This document shows, in pieces, positions 63,869 to 64,000 of a stretch of 64,000 bases of DNA (the stretch's first letter is position 1; each line of letters begins with the position of its first letter). The stretch is from JAKVCB01 sp965243695 (GTDB lineage: Bacteria > Planctomycetota > Planctomycetia > Pirellulales > Lacipirellulaceae). The position numbers and the translations under genes were made by a program. The notes beneath the pieces were generated by a model, which saw only the letters and a list, made by a program, of their open reading frames with translations, was not told the origin of the DNA and did no database searches. The stretch spans positions 744,001-808,000 of the forward strand of contig CBDEWC010000014.1 in assembly GCA_965243695.1 (NCBI GenBank), written 5' to 3'.

Positions 63869-64000
63869 AATGTGACCGCAAGAGCTTTTATACGCCTCGT
63901 GTTCAAGCGACCGGAAAGCAGGTTGGCAATTCCCGGATACTTCACCACTGGAACTCCGGCAATGGGGTTCAGGCATTGGCAGTGATGGCCTCGGTAGCCT

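Overview
The window reads as a piece of a planctomycete chromosome, most likely from the order Pirellulales or a close relative. The evidence is the mix of gene families: secreted proteins with dockerin-like repeats and PEP-CTERM tails, a Ser/Thr kinase joined to a sensor domain, a VIT/von Willebrand protein, a PQQ-propeller protein, several exported hypothetical families that I associate with planctomycetes, long gene-poor spacers and moderate GC by eye. No rRNA, tRNA, CRISPR array, insertion sequence or prophage was seen. The genes look like resident chromosome, not a mobile island.

Layout. 1-4.8 kb: end of an outer-membrane barrel protein, yceH, and a leftward cyclase-kinase-sensor gene split by a one-base frameshift. 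5.6-8.7 kb: three PEP-CTERM proteins. 9-11.7 kb: guaB with a translationally overlapping exported protein. 12.3-15.7 kb: the standout gene, one 1119-residue polypeptide that fuses both E1 subunits of a 2-oxoacid dehydrogenase, a lipoyl domain and a ketoacyl-ACP synthase III. 15.9-24.6 kb: another PEP-CTERM protein, a C45-type acyltransferase/hydrolase, and a leftward group with an alpha-toroid protein, a membrane-fusion adaptor and a TolB-like propeller. 24.7-29.5 kb: cobalamin adenosyltransferase and the nitrogen-signalling pair glnB-glnD. 29.6-34.8 kb, leftward: a c-di-AMP synthase candidate with seven 22-bp tandem repeats upstream, a toroid protein with an internal heptapeptide repeat, a HEAT-repeat protein and a zinc-ribbon protein. 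35.3-40.6 kb: ABC-type genes. 40.7-46.7 kb: a DUF3500 protein, mutM, trpB-trpA and a NAD(P)HX epimerase. 46.8-55.5 kb: VIT/vWA protein, a proline-rich lipoprotein, an exported methyltransferase-like/PQQ-propeller fusion and a histidine kinase. 55.8-63.8 kb: nadD, priA, a haem-binding histidine kinase, rnhA and recG.

Most genes are single units or pairs. Functional groupings that can be supported are trpB-trpA, glnB-glnD, rnhA-recG, and guaB with its coupled partner. The most promising novelty is the dehydrogenase/KAS III fusion, which suggests direct hand-over of a 2-oxoacid-derived acyl group from a lipoyl arm to a condensing or acyl-transfer enzyme without a separate E2 catalytic domain. 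A second recurring theme is short perfect tandem repeats (13-22 bp, 2-7 copies) in spacers, across stop codons and inside genes.
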